From Daucus carota subsp. sativus (lineage: Eukaryota > Streptophyta > Magnoliopsida > Apiales > Apiaceae): 64,000 nt of DNA. Below, in pieces: positions 23,349-33,266 of the stretch. How positions within the stretch are numbered: the first letter of the stretch is position 1; each line of letters begins with the position of its first letter. Both the position numbers and the translations under genes were made by a program. A model generated the notes under the pieces. The model was not told where the DNA came from. It made no database searches and saw only the letters and a program-made list of their open reading frames with translations. The stretch lies in NCBI RefSeq assembly GCF_001625215.2, contig NC_030387.2, positions 39,889,606 to 39,953,605 of the forward strand. The letters are read 5' to 3'.

Positions 23349-23539
23349 GAGTCATGCTCCAATGAGATCCACTGTTATTGTGAGATATGAGATCTAATCT
23401 CAGCCATTCATTTAAATACATTATATTCATCTCTCATCATTCATTTAAAATAATATTTTATTATTTCACAATCTTCTAATTCAACTACCTATCACCTTCA
23501 ACCACTGCTGACCACCACCTCCGGCGACAACCACCACCT

Positions 23540-23790
23540 CCGGCGACCATTAAAAAATCACCGCCGGCAAACATAAAATCACCACCGTAAAATATAAAAT
23601 CACCACCAGAAATTGAGAAATCAACACCAGAAAAACAAAAATCACCACCGTAAAAACAAAAATCACCACAAAAAAAATGAGAAATCAATACCGAAAAATG
23701 AGAAAGCAACACCAGAAAAAAAATTCACCACCGTAAATTAAAATTACCACACCACCACCATCTACAAACCACCACCACCACCCCCGAAAT
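23540..23790. repeat. Minisatellite with 'aaatcaccaccgtaaaa' unit
   Basis: At least eight imperfect units of about 20-30 bp, alternating 'atcaccaccg' with A-rich spacers, tail off into CCA-rich text. On the minus strand it reads as repeated GGDF-x-F(Y/S) peptides, which I take as a consequence of the unit length rather than a gene. Confidence 0.7.
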
Positions 23791-24329
23791 CCCCAAATAC
23801 AAAACAAAATCACCACATCCAACCACATATAATTAAAATCACACAATGCACAAAAATCATCAAACTGATCACAAAATCATAAAAATTAACACGCATTTAA
23901 ATCAACAAGATCAAAATCAACAAAATCGAACAAAATAAAACATGAAAAATCGAATGAAATAAAAAAAAATCACTACATAAGCAACACCACCACCACCACC
24001 AAATCTCTCAGCACCACCAAAACTGTCGACATAATTATAGAACGTGACAGCGAAATCAGAAGCTTGCCTGCGTGCGTTGAGATTGGATCGACGACGAGCA
24101 ACAATGTCAGTGAGTAAATGAAAGTAAGGAGGAAGAGGATTGTCGACGTGGCATAGAGGTCGGCAGCAGCCGCGATGCCGGAGTGGCCGCCTCGCCGATG
24201 GAGATGAAGGCGATGATGTGCAGAGAAGAGGAAGCGAGCAGAGAGTGCAAGCACGTGTATACAAAGGTACTGTGAGTGTTATCTGTGTTGTTTGTGGTGG
24301 AAGGTGCGGCAGAGTTGCCGTCGAGTTGA

Positions 24330-24425
24330 TGTCAGGAGGGGGGGGGGGGGTTGCTCGAGCAGTGAGAGAAGTGGGTGGGTGGGTGGGTGGGTTGGGGAGG
24401 TGAGAGAAATGGGTGGGTGGGTGGA
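24330..24425 (+). other. G-rich tract with quadruplex-forming pattern
   Basis: A run of ten or more G (near 24339-24350) is followed by gggtgggtgggtgggtggg (24371-24391) and another 'gggtgggtgggtgg' at 24410-24423. Runs of three G separated by single T are ideal for G-quadruplex formation. It lies just inside the right end of the TIR element, about 230 bp upstream of the F-box start codon at 24650. Confidence 0.6.
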
Positions 24426-24649
24426 TTAAACTTAACATTTAATATGTGTGGTTATCATTTAATTTGGGGATAAAAATGTGTGGCTGAGATTAGATCTCAT
24501 ATCTCACATTAGTTGGGGTTCTCATTTGAGCACAAGCCTATATATATATATCACTAAAATTGATATTAAAAAAAAAAATCGCTATTCCTTTTTTACCTAC
24601 CGACTGCCCCTTAAATTTTATTTTTTACATCCAATTTGTTGGCAGGGAG

Positions 24650-25942
24650 ATGGGCGATGAAAATCATGATTTATTCAAGAAGTTACCTGACGGGTTTAAA
24701 GAAAAGTTCACACAAGAAATTTTATCACGCACAAGCCCTGCGGATGTGATGAGGCTCTCACTTGTGTCGAAAAGTTTCCGGGCGTCAGCCAATTCTGATG
24801 TTGTTTGGGACACATTCATTCCACCTGATCATCGGAGACTTGCTCTACAACGCAATAAGACCTTTGATTCTAGCAAACGATTGTTTTGGTATCTCTGTTG
24901 TACGACTGAGGTAATTTTCTTGTTTTTTTTATTTGTAACAATGATTTAGTCACTGTTAATTCAGTCCACAGCTATTGCAGCAGTATCGACTTAACTGTTG
25001 GAATATAATATGATCTTGATAAGCCCTCCTCTCAACAAGACGAGTTTATGCCTCAAAGATGGACGCCCGTATTCCACGCTCAACCCATAAATGGGTTTTT
25101 GAGTGAGGTTGAATGTTAGAATATAATATGAACTTGATAAGCCCTTCCCCAACATCTTGAGGTTTTAGGAGAATTGGTCACTTAACGATGACCTTGTTTT
25201 ATTTCATGTGTTATACCCTGCTTTGTTTAATTTGGTTGATTTGTTCTTGTCACCTGGCAGCTCTTTTGGTCAGACTATCCTGTCTCCGGGCAGCGCTGTT
25301 GGTTAGATAAATGGAGCGGGAAGATTATCCTCTATATTGATCATAAATCGCTAGCAATCACACAGCTTGATACAGATTACTGGAAGAAAAGGTTAGAATC
25401 TTCTCCATAATGCTTTATTTTTTGGTTTGGGCTCCTTGTGTTTGCTTATTCCATTTATTAAGTGCTTGATAAGTTTTTGAAGTTGTAATTGTTGTAAACA
25501 CAGTGATAATGAGCCGCTGCTTGGTCATGTAATTTGGCTTGAAGTTTGCGGGAGAATACCCACGTCAAGATTGTCACCAGGCACGACCTATGAAGCTTAT
25601 CTTGTGTTTTTTCTGTCACAGTACGTTTGCTATGGATTTCACATACCTATAGAGACTTGTGTTGGGATACCAGGGGAAGAAAGCACAAAAGCGATCATAC
25701 ATTTGGATCCTCGAATAGCTGAGTCCAAAAGCTATCACCATTATCAAAAAAAATATACGTCAAGGGAATTAACAATTGTTGATGCTGATTCTATAGAAGT
25801 TATAGAAGTTAAGTTGGGTGAATATTTCAATAAAAAAGGGGAGAACAGAGATGTTGAGATCACTTTGAAAGAAGTAAAAAGTGGAAGGCCCAAGTGTGGT
25901 GCCCGCTTTATTGGGATAGAGATGCGACCTAAGCAAGCGTAA
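24650..25942 (+). CDS. F-box protein PP2-B type (phloem protein 2-like)
   Basis: Three exons: 24650-24910, 25261-25391, 25504-25942. The introns are GT-AG and phases agree, giving 276 residues, normal for the family. F-box at about residues 7-55: DLFKKLPDGF, VMRLSLVSKSFRASA, VVWDTFIPPDH. The PP2 domain follows: CWLDKWSGKIILYI (exon 2), HVIWLEVCGRIPTSRLSPG and TYEAYLVF, then VKLGEYFNKKGENRDVEITL, EVKSGRPKCG and the C-terminal GIEMRPKQA. Known family members act as SCF substrate receptors whose PP2 domain can bind glycans; the substrate here is unknown. Intron 1 contains two similar ~60-bp stretches (aatataatatga(t/a)cttgataagccc). It is head to head with the paralogue at 21341-22489. Confidence 0.9.
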
Positions 25943-26139
25943 TAGTTCTTTCACTATTCGAAAAACTTTAATAGAACAATGTCTGAGAAAAATTGACCGA
26001 TGTACTAGAGAGGTTTATACATTAATTTCTAACAAATTTCAGATGTCTTTCATACACTTTTTAAGTTATATTACATGATACCTTTTTGAGATTGCTTATT
26101 ATGATGATAATATTAATATAAACATATGATTTGCAATGA

Positions 26140-26790
26140 TAATATTGACTTACACCGAGTCCGATGTGTTGGAGTCCATTCTATGCTGTGGCAGAAATCC
26201 TTCTGCCCTTCGCTATCTCTGATGTAAACCAAAAGAATCAAGCTTGTCAAAAAAGGAATACTTGAAACATGATATTAGCGCAGTGATAAGAGAATGAACA
26301 ACAGCAGAAACCTTAAATTATCATAGTAATGAAAACAACTTTCTACATAATGGATTTGTTTCCTGTAACATCAACAGAAACTCAAAAACAAGTTGAGAAA
26401 ATAGTGCAACAAACTAAAAGGCACTTGCAAAATCCTAGCGCAGTTTCATATACGACAAAACAGTAATGTGAATTTACCATCCCTGGTTAAATATTGTGTA
26501 ATTACAGACCTGAAATATAAATATACCCATACATCCAACCACAAGGGCTACGTGTCAACCATGCATTATTCGATCAGTTGTAAAGATCTTAATTTAAAAA
26601 CCTTCTTTTCGAGGCAACTACATAAAATAGTTACTGAAGAACAAATTACAACCCAGATTACCAAATTTAATGTGGATAGAGGAGCAAGTAACAATAGAAA
26701 AAAGATGACTTTCTTATACTAACAAACCCAATCTTGAACATCCCTCGCATTGTTTTATCTCTACAAATCATTTTCATGTCTCTTCACACA
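26140..26790. repeat. Dispersed repeat family, copy C
   Basis: Downstream of the F-box gene. It shares long stretches with copies A, B and D ('tgataagagaatgaacaaca', 'cagcagaaaccttaaattat', 'aaaaggcacttgcaaaatcc'). No coding capacity. Confidence 0.65.
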
Positions 26791-26805
26791 TTAATCATAC
26801 CTAGA

Positions 26806-27512
26806 ACAAAATATTTGTGCTTGTAGATAATTTCTCACACATTAATGTGGAAGTTGTCATTCCCGAGAAACTAGATGAACCAGAGATGCAAGATCACCCT
26901 ACACATGATCGGGTCATTGTACATGTAGCTGAGCCTGCAGACAACATCCTTCTGTTGTCAAGTTACAGTCAAATTCTATAGACGGAGAACATTCGATCAT
27001 GAGTACATGCACAGTGATGAAAGAAACTCTGCTGCTCCAGATTTACGTTAAGATTAATGAAATTAGGCGGATGAAAGAAAGTAGAACGGAAGATCTAAGT
27101 CGATAAGATATTTCAAAGATGCGCTAATTAAATTTGTTAAAAAAAGTGTTACAATCATTGTAAGACCTTTCTGACAAATTTAATTAGCCCTTGAAATATC
27201 TTACTGATTCAGATCTTCCATTCTACTTACTTTCATCCACTTAATTTCATTAATCTTAACGCACATCTGTAGGAGTAGAGTTTCTTTCATCATTGTGCAT
27301 ATACACATGATTTGATTGTTCTTCGTCTATAGAATTTGACTTGTACCTTGACAACGGAAGGCTGTTATTTGCATGCTCATCTACATGTACAAAGACCCAA
27401 TGATCAAGTGTAGGGTGATCCTGCATCTGTGGTCCATCTAGTTTCTCGGGAATGACAACTTCCACATTAATGTGCGAGTCATATCATCTACAAGCATAGA
27501 GATTGTGGTTTT
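26806..27512. repeat. Fold-back (palindromic) repeat, ~700 bp
   Basis: The left arm 26806-27150 and right arm 27165-27512 are imperfect reverse complements over about 340 bp, with a short loop near 27155. Examples: 'gaagttgtcattcccgagaa' at left with its inverse 'ttctcgggaatgacaacttc' at right; 'gatatttcaaagatgcgcta' at left with 'tagcccttgaaatatc' at right. It is related to 9745-10790 and to 8088-8228. The minus-strand open frame 27256-27465 is the inverse of the left arm and is not independent evidence for a gene. Confidence 0.85.
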
Positions 27513-27649
27513 CGTATTCATTGGTTGGCCTGTGTATTTAAATTAATTCTATCACGTGTAATATAAGGCACATGTGACAGCTGTCAGCTAGCAATCCAGC
27601 AAGTGCACAAATCTGTATACACAAACAAGAGAAGATCTTGGCAAGTCAC

Positions 27650-28870
27650 CAGATATATAACGCACAAGCAGGATCATTAGAAAACAATGGCAAACCTTCT
27701 CGATTCAAGAAGACTGTCTAAATTTACTGATGGGTTGTTTTCCCCTGCAAAATACTCATTCACAACTGTATTGTTATTTATTTTGTTGTTTTATATAATA
27801 CATAAATTATAAGAAGAATAATCACCGACTAGTCACCCCTTAATAAAAATAGGAAGGACACAAATACGTGCCTGGGGTATTACCAGTAGACCGGTTAACA
27901 TTTGCAGCAAACTCTCATTAATCCATTTGACAGGAGGCACTTATGCAGTATATGCAATCTTGTGCAGAAATCCTTCTAGCCTTTGCTAATTCTGATGTCA
28001 ACCAAAAGAACTGAGCTCAGTATGGTATTCGCTACAACTAATTACAGTGATGGATGCCAAAAATTGAATACTTGAAACATGAAATTGGAGCAGTATTATA
28101 TAATGGACATCTACAGAAACCTTAATTAATTACCAAAGTAATGAAAGCCACATTTCTATAAAGGAAATTGTTTCCTATAGTCAACAAAAAACTAAAAAAC
28201 ATACTGGGAAAATAATCCAAAAAAATCTAAAAGACACTAGTAAAATCCTAAGTCAAGCAGAGCAATTTCATATATATTGGACAAACAATTAAGTAGAGTG
28301 AGTTTTAGCATCCCTTGCGCAAATACACAGACATGAAATATGTAGATACCCAAACATCCACCTAAAGTGCTAAGTGTGCATCAAGATTTTAGTTTGAAAA
28401 CCTTATATACAAGGCGATTAGGCGACCATATCAAATAGTTGGAAAAAAAACTGGTTTTTGTAGACCTACAAATCCAATTTTAAACATCCTAACATTGTTT
28501 CATTTCTACACATTATTTTCATGTCGTATAGGTCTTATATCCACCACCTGCATGCCGGTTCATTTAACATGTAAGATCAAATAAATCAACACAACTTATA
28601 ATAAAACAAGAACTATTAAAAGCAAGATTAAAAAACTAAAACAAATTGGGTTACTAAATATTTAGAAAACCTTCAAGAATTGAAGCTATGATGAAAAAAT
28701 TGATAAACACAGCCATGATCACTTATAATTGCAAAAATCAAACATTGTAAGAGAGATTTGAACAATACCTGGTTTATGAACCACAAATAGGGGCCGTGAA
28801 TAGCATGGATAAACAGTCCCATGGCACGTCGGCACCTGACTTCTCTTGAGGCCCCCAAATTTCAAGCCCA
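27650..28870. repeat. Dispersed repeat family, copy D
   Basis: Similar to copy A from 'gcaaaccttctcgattcaag' through 'gcagcaaactctcattaatc' to the end. Its last part (28670-28760) also resembles the start of the window (1-60) and 18810-18870 ('attgaagctatgatgaaaaa' against 'attgaggcttgattgaaaaa'). Copy D therefore links the dispersed family to the segmental duplication. Confidence 0.6.
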
Positions 28871-28929
28871 AAATATTTATACAAATGTGCACATATTCCC
28901 TCTTTTCATAGTTGGCCGATTACAATTAA

Positions 28930-28955
28930 TATTATTATTATTATTATTATTATAA
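28930..28955. repeat. (ATT)n microsatellite
   Basis: Seven to eight ATT trinucleotides about 170 bp upstream of the tRNA gene. Confidence 0.85.
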
Positions 28956-29120
28956 AATTGATACTATGTTTTATTTCGAATTTAATTATTATTGACTAAA
29001 TTATTTTTTGAGCCTTTAATATAATTCAGAATTTTTAGTGGATAATCAACACAACTGACAGTACGCATGCATTAAAAATTCAACCTCCATATAGTGAGAT
29101 CGGCCTTTTTTCTTCATTCA

Positions 29121-29201
29121 GTCGATATGTCCGAGTGGTTAAGGAGACAGACTTGAAATCTGTTGGGTTCGCCCGCGCAGGTTCGAACCCTGCTGTCGAC
29201 G
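29121..29201 (+). tRNA. tRNA-Ser (anticodon UGA)
   Basis: Class II tRNA. The acceptor stem GTCGATA pairs with TGTCGAC, followed by discriminator G at 29201. The anticodon arm ACAGA-CTTGAAA-TCTGT has anticodon TGA at 29154-29156, reading UCA. The long variable arm is TTGGGTTCGCCCGCGCA-like (29162-29180), and the T arm contains GTTCGAACC. The A-box-like TGTCCGAGTGGTTAAGGAG and the B box GGTTCGAACCC are intact. It has no intron. CCA is not encoded, as in eukaryotes. A T-rich run (tatttttctcttttt) directly downstream fits RNA polymerase III termination. Confidence 0.97.
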
Positions 29202-29220
29202 TATTTTTCTCTTTTTCCCT
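29202..29220 (+). terminator. Pol III terminator of tRNA-Ser
   Basis: The T-rich stretch tatttttctcttttt begins right after the tRNA. Runs of five T on the non-template strand terminate RNA polymerase III. Confidence 0.7.
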
Positions 29221-29441
29221 ATATCACAATTTGTTGCAAAATGGACACTCAACTAATTCATTCTATGAATTCAAATTTTGAAAACAAAATGTTATCCTAG
29301 TGAGACGTGGATGGTGGTTTTTATGATTATCCCGATTTAATCTCATGCATAATACCATTCTCATAACTAACAAAAACTCCTTAACGTACCAAACTTGTTA
29401 ATCCTCATTTTAAATTCAAGCAAGCATTCTATGAAGCTCTG

Positions 29442-30056
29442 ATGGGGAAAAGAAAGAGAGAGGCTAGCATGGAAAAAAATAGAGCCCTTAAGGAGAAGTT
29501 TAAAGAGCTTGAACAACACGAGTACTGGGATCACTCCAATAATTCGTCAAGTGTTTTTGATTTGATGAGCAGATCACCGAGGGAATTGATGTCGTCTCTC
29601 CAGGACGAGGAGGAAGAATTGTTGTCGTCGAATGTATCAAGTGTTTGTTCAGATTGTCTTGAGGATGAGGAAAGTGAAGACGAGGAAGTGAGATCTGTAG
29701 TAGTGTCGTCTGGTTCTGTCTATGATGATAAGTTGAGTAACGAGGACGTTGATAACGGGATAAATAGAATTTATGAGGAAGGGAAGAAAGTCGAGATAAA
29801 TAAGGTGTCATTGTGTAATGAGGACGTCGATGATGGGATAAATAAAATTTACGATGGAGGAAAGAAGGTCGAAATTAGTAAAAGGTCGAGTGCTGATGTG
29901 AAGAATGCAGAAAAGATTAGAAAGGTGGGATGGGAATTTTCTGTTTTAATTAGTGTATTAGTGTTAATTGGACTTGTAATTGCTGTCATGTTTTCAGTTC
30001 GTTCGACTTGGTATGTTGATCAAGGTCTGGATCAGGTATTTCTAACACCAACATGA
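29442..30056 (+). CDS. Acidic single-pass membrane protein, unidentified
   Basis: Open frame of 204 residues from an ATG followed by a basic start (MGKRKREASMEKNR). A long acidic, serine-rich middle follows (DEEEELL, DEESEDEEVRSVVV). Two near-identical 26-residue repeats follow: LSNEDVDNGINRIYEEGKKV... and LCNEDVDDGINKIYDGGKKV... (about residues 98-149). A hydrophobic helix near the C-terminus (VLISVLVLIGLVIAVMF, about 168-184) should span a membrane. No signal peptide, so a tail-anchored topology with the acidic part in the cytosol is likely. The frame ends LDQVFLTPT; a possible donor (GATCAG|gtattt, 30033) leaves open that a further exon exists. I recognise only the general style of plant 'transmembrane protein' families. 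Confidence 0.6.
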   Translation: MGKRKREASMEKNRALKEKFKELEQHEYWDHSNNSSSVFDLMSRSPRELMSSLQDEEEELLSSNVSSVCSDCLEDEESEDEEVRSVVVSSGSVYDDKLSNEDVDNGINRIYEEGKKVEINKVSLCNEDVDDGINKIYDGGKKVEISKRSSADVKNAEKIRKVGWEFSVLISVLVLIGLVIAVMFSVRSTWYVDQGLDQVFLTPT

Positions 30057-32748
30057 TACTTTTGTTTAAATCATGGTTTCTTTATGTTTCTTTACTCTGT
30101 TAAACATTATGTTTCTTTTGATTTCTTTGGTCAATATTCTTTCGATTAAATTTTGCAAATCATGTTATGCTATATGTCTCTCTGATTAATCTTAAGCATC
30201 TAATAAATCCTGCATGATGACATTTTACTATAAGTGATGATCAAATTTTGGTAAGGTGAGTTGGATTTTTAGAAGGGTTCTGAAATAAAAATATTTTTAA
30301 CTACAGAATAATTTGATTTATAGTCTTATCTGTTCTACAAAACAAAACTCTGGGGTGAGACAATGAGTATCTGTTCTACAAAACAAAACTCTGGGGTAAG
30401 CCAGGATCGAGAAAAAAATATAAGAAAAAAATATAAGTGCCGGGTTATTGAAATCTCATTAACATTCTTCTAGACCAGTCAAATGTGCAAGCATCTTGTT
30501 CATGTGGTCATTTTGTTGAAGGCCTCAAAAGGCCCGTATCATTACCCATGGGCTATGATACTGCAGGCCCAAGCTAGATAGGCCATAGACTCATAGTCCG
30601 TTAATAGCCAACTTAGGCCCGACTTGGTCAAAGACTTACGTTACGTAAGAAAGATAGGTTTGAATAACATGGTTGTGTTCGATATGGTCAAGTAATTCTG
30701 TGATTTGGCCCGATATTCAAGCAAACAAACAAAAGAAAGGACGTCGTGCTCCAGACAAAATGGTCACACTTCCAGCTTTCTTATCATCAGCTCGCTTAAA
30801 ATCGTGAGTTACGGCCAGAACAAAAAAAACTTATCATTTCTCCTCTCCGGATTTGCTAGATCAACTTTCGGTACCTTGTAATGCATCTTTCTTCTTCCGA
30901 TCATACTATCAAATTTTGGACAAAGTCACAAAACCTAGAAATCGAAGTACTCGTTGACAAAATATATCCCACATTTACATAGTGACTTAAAGCAACAAGT
31001 TATTGTGCTTCCTGTCGATTTTAATTGATTGTGAACAATTTTTGTCTCTCACTTATTGGCCACTTTAATACAAATAATTCATCGTTGTCAATCAACAACA
31101 ATTTTCTTTTGTCTTCCCTGTTAATTTAATGAAAATTGAAATAAATAGATAACTCAACAGTCCGGCCAGACTTATCTTATTTTTCAAAAATAAATATTTA
31201 TGTTTACAAAAATACGTGAAAAAAATCTGAAATAAGAACCGTTTTAAAAGATAAATAGTATCAAACGCATTATAATTACTTAATACCAAAACAATTATCA
31301 ATAATGTACTTTTCAAATAATAAGGGCTTATTTTTAAGTAATAAAAAAACGTCAGTCTCAATATTATGACAGAGTAAGGTGGCTAATGGCAATCATTGTA
31401 CACAGAGATGGGCATATGGGCCAGTTTGAATAACCATATTTCCTAGAAACCACGTACCGCTATTGCCTGTCACAATCGGTCCGCTTTGGGTCCATAAGTT
31501 AGGCCCAATTATACAATAATCCCATCTTTAAGGTTTTTTATTCTAGAAACTTCCGACACTAAAGCCGGTCTTGTATAATACTGCTCGATCTAGGTTATAG
31601 TCAAAAGATTAAGGATGTGTTAGAATTAATAGGCCACGGGATAATAATAACATAATGAATTCAAGAGGAAAGCAAACAAATAGATATGGTTTTAATGGTA
31701 AAATGTCGGGAACGAAAATTTGTTTATAAATTTTGGCGGTGAGGATATTGATTTCGGCTATATTTTAAAAATAAAATGTTGTTAATATTTTAAATTATTA
31801 TGAAATAAAATATATAATAAATGATGGGAGCTGTATTACGATTTTCTACAAGGTCGCAATTTAACAAATATAGCAATGATCACCAAGTTGGTTATATTTA
31901 TATACAAGAAAAATGTACCGAATTTTTTTTCGTAACCTCTATATTTTTTATTTTATAATATGTATTAATAATTGATACTAAATATTTTACATGATTAGAG
32001 ATATTTTAACGTCCAGATATCTATGATAACGTAGGAATCTCATTTAAAATTTAAACTACTTAAATATTAATAACAAAATTAATTTTAAAATAATACTCTA
32101 ACTTATATTATATCATTTAAAATTGAATATTTGTAGTAATCGATCATGTATTCGAATACAATCTTGATATTTTTCGTGGTCTCCCACGTAAATTGTTATC
32201 CAAACAAGAGCCTAGTTATTTTAAGTTTTTTTTACACCAAAAACTCTATACATGAATATTGGTAGGATTGTGAAATAATTATCGAAATCGCATTGAACAA
32301 CTTTAAACAAAGGAAAGATATCAAATTGCTAAATCAAACTTTCCGAAAAGATGTTACAAAACTTGGCACTGTGATGGGACCAATAAAAAGAAGGGTTTTT
32401 GTCTTAAAGAAAAAATTAGATTCCCTTTGCAATCATATTAGAGCTTATTAGATCATCCTTAATCACGTTTGCTAATAAAAGTGGGGTAATTAGGCATAAT
32501 AATGGTAATGTCAGCTCAATGTCACCTCAATAAAGAAACAATAAAAACGAAAAAAACTTATATCTATCTTGTTGAACGAGGGCCAACAATGTCTGTACCT
32601 CACAAAAACCTTATAGTCCCCACTTTAATCATCTTATTTTTGTGGAGATGGTGATAATAGCTTCCTAGAGGATTAGGCCATAATAATTACTAAACGATAT
32701 GAATAATTTGTCTAACATTTTGCATGCAAGTAAGATATCTAAATCATA
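30057..32748. other. Intergenic DNA, mostly featureless
   Basis: AT-rich, with no supported gene. Around 30327-30398 a 30-bp phrase (atctgttctacaaaacaaaa, then ctctggggt) occurs twice. The stretch 30480-30720 is rich in 'aggccc/gggcc' words. The 31380-31560 stretch also contains 'gggcca' and 'aggcccaatt'. No open frame here looks like protein. Confidence 0.5.
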
Positions 32749-32955
32749 TACTCTGTTTCATATACTCACAGAGTTCTCTGAGATTATTTTTTGACACACA
32801 TTTTAACTCTGCTATAAAATATATTTATATATATATATATATATATATTTATTTATTAAAAATTCTTAAAAAAATTTGAAGTGTGAACTTTTATTTAAAA
32901 AAAGAAAATATTTAAAATAAGTGTACATAGACTTTATAGTAGGATGGAGGGAGTA
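32749..32955. mobile_element. Stowaway-like MITE, ~207 bp
   Basis: Starts tactctgtttcatatactca and ends tatagtaggatggagggagta (last 21 bases, ends at 32955). The inner arms are complementary across 'cacacattttaactc' and a TA tract at 32825-32850. Confidence 0.7.
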
Positions 32956-32979
32956 ATTTGGTTATGATCGTAGATCTTT

Positions 32980-33105
32980 AGAAGAGGTAGTAGTCTTGCC
33001 AAGAAAAAGACAGCTGAGGAAAATGTTAGGTACATGTTGTATCTTAAGAAGAGGTAGTAGTCTTGCCAAGAAAAAGAGAGAAGAGGAAAATGCTACGTAC
33101 ATGTT
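32980..33105. repeat. Tandem duplication, ~65-bp unit
   Basis: The phrase 'gaagaggtagtagtcttgcc' and the following 'aagaaaaaga' and 'gaggaaaatg' occur twice with few changes, ending 'tacatgtt'. Confidence 0.85.
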
Positions 33106-33266
33106 TTCAGATTTTTCTCAAATAGGATGTTGATCAGTTCAACTCATAATAATAAGAGGTGGTTGCATATCGCACCCCCTAATTATCGTTCAAAAACGAT
33201 ATTATACCCAAATTTTAAGAAACTCAACTCGCAACCTCTATCTTTACATTTCAGGAACGATATGCA

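Larger units (their letters stand above)
23349..24538. mobile_element. TIR transposon, 1.19 kb, with GC-rich interior
   Basis: Terminal inverted repeats of ~65 bp: left gagtcatgctccaatgaga; right, reversed, ggcttgtgctcaaatgaga. Both then read tgagatatgagatctaatct (from 23380 on the left). TA-rich sequence flanks both sides, consistent with a target duplication of about 10 bp or a TA target, but it cannot be delimited because the site is (TA)n. Inside are a minisatellite (23540-23760) and a GC-rich region (24050-24430) unlike the surroundings; the latter may be captured host sequence. It lies between the two divergent F-box genes. The superfamily is uncertain (Mutator-like favoured). Confidence 0.75.

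Noticed and set aside
23485..23712. Minus-strand frame with repeated GGDF peptides resembling a diguanylate cyclase signature
   Set aside because: The GGDF repeats are produced by a ~30-bp minisatellite inside a TIR element. There is no GGDEF domain context, and this is a plant nuclear sequence.
23917..24438. 173-codon Pro/His-rich minus-strand frame as a host gene
   Set aside because: It lies wholly within a TIR transposon; the Pro-rich start is the complement of the GGGT repeat, and the C-terminal part is low-complexity.
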